Assembly: GCA_037951165.1 (NCBI GenBank)
Contig: JBBDHG010000098.1
Location: 1,898,501-1,962,500 of the forward strand
Direction of reading: 5' to 3'
Source: Lophius americanus
Taxonomy: Eukaryota; Chordata; Actinopteri; Lophiiformes; Lophiidae
Length of the DNA stretch: 64,000 nucleotides
Under the pieces are notes generated by a model. That model saw only the letters and a list, made by a program, of their open reading frames with translations, was not told the origin of the DNA and searched no databases. The position numbers and the translations under genes were made by a program. This document shows, piece after piece, positions 62,334 to 64,000 of this stretch (positions are counted from its first letter, which is position 1; every line of letters starts with the position of its first letter).

Positions 62334-62760
62334 CTGAATGCAGAGAGAATGTTCCGCTGGTGATACTCTGATCGGGGCAGGAGAAGAAGTGAAATAGGAA
62401 AAGTTGTCCCGTCAAAAATGATGAGTGACCTTCCTGAAAACAGATGCGGACGAAGTGCGCGCTGCGTGGATGGACAGATGGGCTCCACGGATGGACGGAC
62501 AGACGGCTGAATGGATGGTAGGCTGGAGGGACAGAGACCAAGCTGCAGCTCTGACTGAAATGACTCCTTCAATCTCAGGGTCAGCTGGGATATAGTGATC
62601 GCGGGAGCCGCGGGAGTTCCGGGCAAGCTGCTGCCTCTGACCGGACTGCTGCTGCTCCTCCGCTCTGAAAGACAAGCGCGACCTTTGGTGGCTGAAGGAG
62701 GTACTGCAGGCGTCAGCCAACCCACAGGCTCCCCCTGCTGAGTCCCACATGCACGTCCAC
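62334..62760 (-). other. rerg: probable non-coding first exon and promoter region of rerg
   Basis: A strong splice donor (CATTCAG followed by GTGAGT) lies on the minus strand with the last exon base at 62334. Upstream of it (62430-62760) is a CG-richer stretch than the surrounding AT-rich DNA, with several CpGs and GC boxes-like runs, and it includes a short GGAC/GGAT tandem (62468-62530). The coding exon at 51966 needs an upstream donor because a good acceptor stands 8 nt before the ATG. This is the best candidate in the window, giving a first intron of about 10.4 kb. No TATA box is evident and the transcription start cannot be placed from sequence. An alternative promoter closer to the coding exon is possible. 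Confidence 0.4.
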
Positions 62761-63535
62761 GAGAAAGCGACTTCATCCACAGTCAACTATTTCCATCAAA
62801 ACAAGTTGTGTTCAATCTGATTGAACTTTTTTTCACAGCTGGGCCAGGCAGAGGCTCAGGGTTGAGAATGTCACAGCCCAAATTTAACTGAACACATTGT
62901 AATCACAAGGTCCAAGTGACTGATCCTGGTATCATTACAAGGGGAACATTTGTGTAGATTTAATTAAAAATGGTATTAAACACATAATAATAATAGTGCT
63001 GAAGTAATATCGATGCATTAAACCAGATTAAGATGTTTTTGAAACCAGAAATATGGTTGCAGGTTTGGGGAGGTTTTTAATAGTATTGTTGTTAATGAAA
63101 ATATCAGATATTTGTGCAACCACCATGACCGCGTCTTTGGAGCAAGTTACACCGAGCAATATACCGTTGCTTTACCCAACTGTGTTTATTCTGTTTTACG
63201 TGAAGTAATCTAGGACTTAATATGTTGTTCACTCAAAGCTGTACATTTTTGTCAAATCTAAATTTTGTTGGCTCAAACAATTTTAATTTGAAGTGACATA
63301 TATTTAAGTGACATATGCTAAAGTGAGATATTGAGTTTAACAGCTCACAAAATATTCTGCACTTTTGAGTAGAGTATTCTGAAAATACTGACTGTATCGT
63401 CAATTAGTTATGTAATCCAGATTGTTTACCACAGCCTCAATTTACAGACATCCCCTAAACATCTCAGAAGCAGGAGTTGGTTAATCCTCTGTGAAACAGA
63501 GGGTTCTAGCCTGAACATAAATTCTTCTCTCTCTC
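62761..63535. other. rerg upstream flank, no feature seen
   Basis: AT-rich sequence without repeats, RNA genes or coding-like frames that I can name. A proximal promoter could extend here, but no TATA box or clustered motif stands out. Confidence 0.5.
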
Positions 63536-63732
63536 TCTTACTCTCTTGCTCTCTCTTCCCCCTCTATCTCCACCTCTCTCTTTTTCTTTCCCACTCTTTC
63601 TCGCTTCCTTTCGCCCTCATATACTCTTTTTCTTTTTTTCCCCTTCCTTACCCTCATCATATTCTCTCTCTCTCTCTCTCTCTCTTTTTGTTGCACTCAC
63701 TACTCACTTCACTCGTGTGTCCTTTCTCATCT

Positions 63733-63828
<96 letters not shown>

Positions 63829-63935
63829 ACAATACACACCATTTTCCCTCTGTCTCTCTGGCACAAGTTCTCTCTCTCTCTCTCCCTCTTCCCGTTCTCC
63901 TTGTGATCTCTTGCATTCCCTCCCTTCCTTCTCTC
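63536..63935. repeat. CT-rich tract with (CT)n core
   Basis: Imperfect CT-rich sequence containing a pure CT run of about 87 bp (63739-63825) and shorter ones near 63663 and 63870. On the rerg strand it is a GA tract about 1 kb upstream of the inferred first exon. The large open frames here are low-complexity shadows. Confidence 0.95.
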
Positions 63936-64000
63936 ACTCTGGTTGGGCGGGTGGTCAATTAGAGGGGCCGACCCCATCACTTCTTCGGTTTTCTTCCCTG

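Noticed and set aside
63546..63980. Long Ser/Leu-rich or Arg/Glu-rich open frames
   Set aside because: Both strands are open only because the CT/GA microsatellite lacks stop codons.

Overview
The window is vertebrate nuclear DNA, most likely from a teleost fish. It holds one recognisable protein-coding gene, spread over about 43 kb of coding span in four short exons with canonical GT/AG splice sites on the minus strand. It also holds repeat families typical of fish genomes: Tc1/mariner relics, L2- and tRNA-derived SINE-like copies, a 3' tail common to fish retroelements, and many long microsatellites. There are no operons, bacterial genes, CRISPR arrays or rRNA genes.

The gene is rerg (Ras-like, estrogen-regulated growth inhibitor). 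Coding exons on the minus strand, 5' to 3': 51958-51898, 21522-21466, 13989-13916 and 9644-9234. They join in frame to 603 nt, a 200-residue small GTPase with intact P-loop, switch, NKxD and SA motifs and no C-terminal CAAX box. A probable non-coding first exon ends at a strong donor at 62334, inside the CG-richer stretch 62430-62760, which is the best promoter candidate. The 3' UTR probably ends near 8.4-8.5 kb.

Layout: 1-8.4 kb is sequence downstream of rerg, with decayed transposons and an unassigned coding-like frame running off the left edge. 8.4-62.8 kb is rerg and its introns (about 4.3, 7.5, 30.4 and probably 10.4 kb). 62.8-64 kb is upstream flank ending in a long CT/GA tract.

The introns carry most of what is unusual. 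One dispersed repeat family (eight copies called, designated X here) repeatedly carries a GCTCCCCCTAGTG motif resembling a CTCF core. A second family (Y, three copies, same strand) contains CCACCACCACCAG. Four Tc1-like elements share nearly the same internal deletion. There is a perfect 66-bp direct repeat 1,055 bp apart, a nested 40-bp-arm palindrome, a 42-G homopolymer about 0.5 kb upstream of the start-codon exon, an AT array with periodic interruptions, and a roughly 650-bp minisatellite built on TTTAGATATAACA. I found no new multi-gene system; the best novelty candidates are these repeat structures and two or three unassigned coding-like frames.
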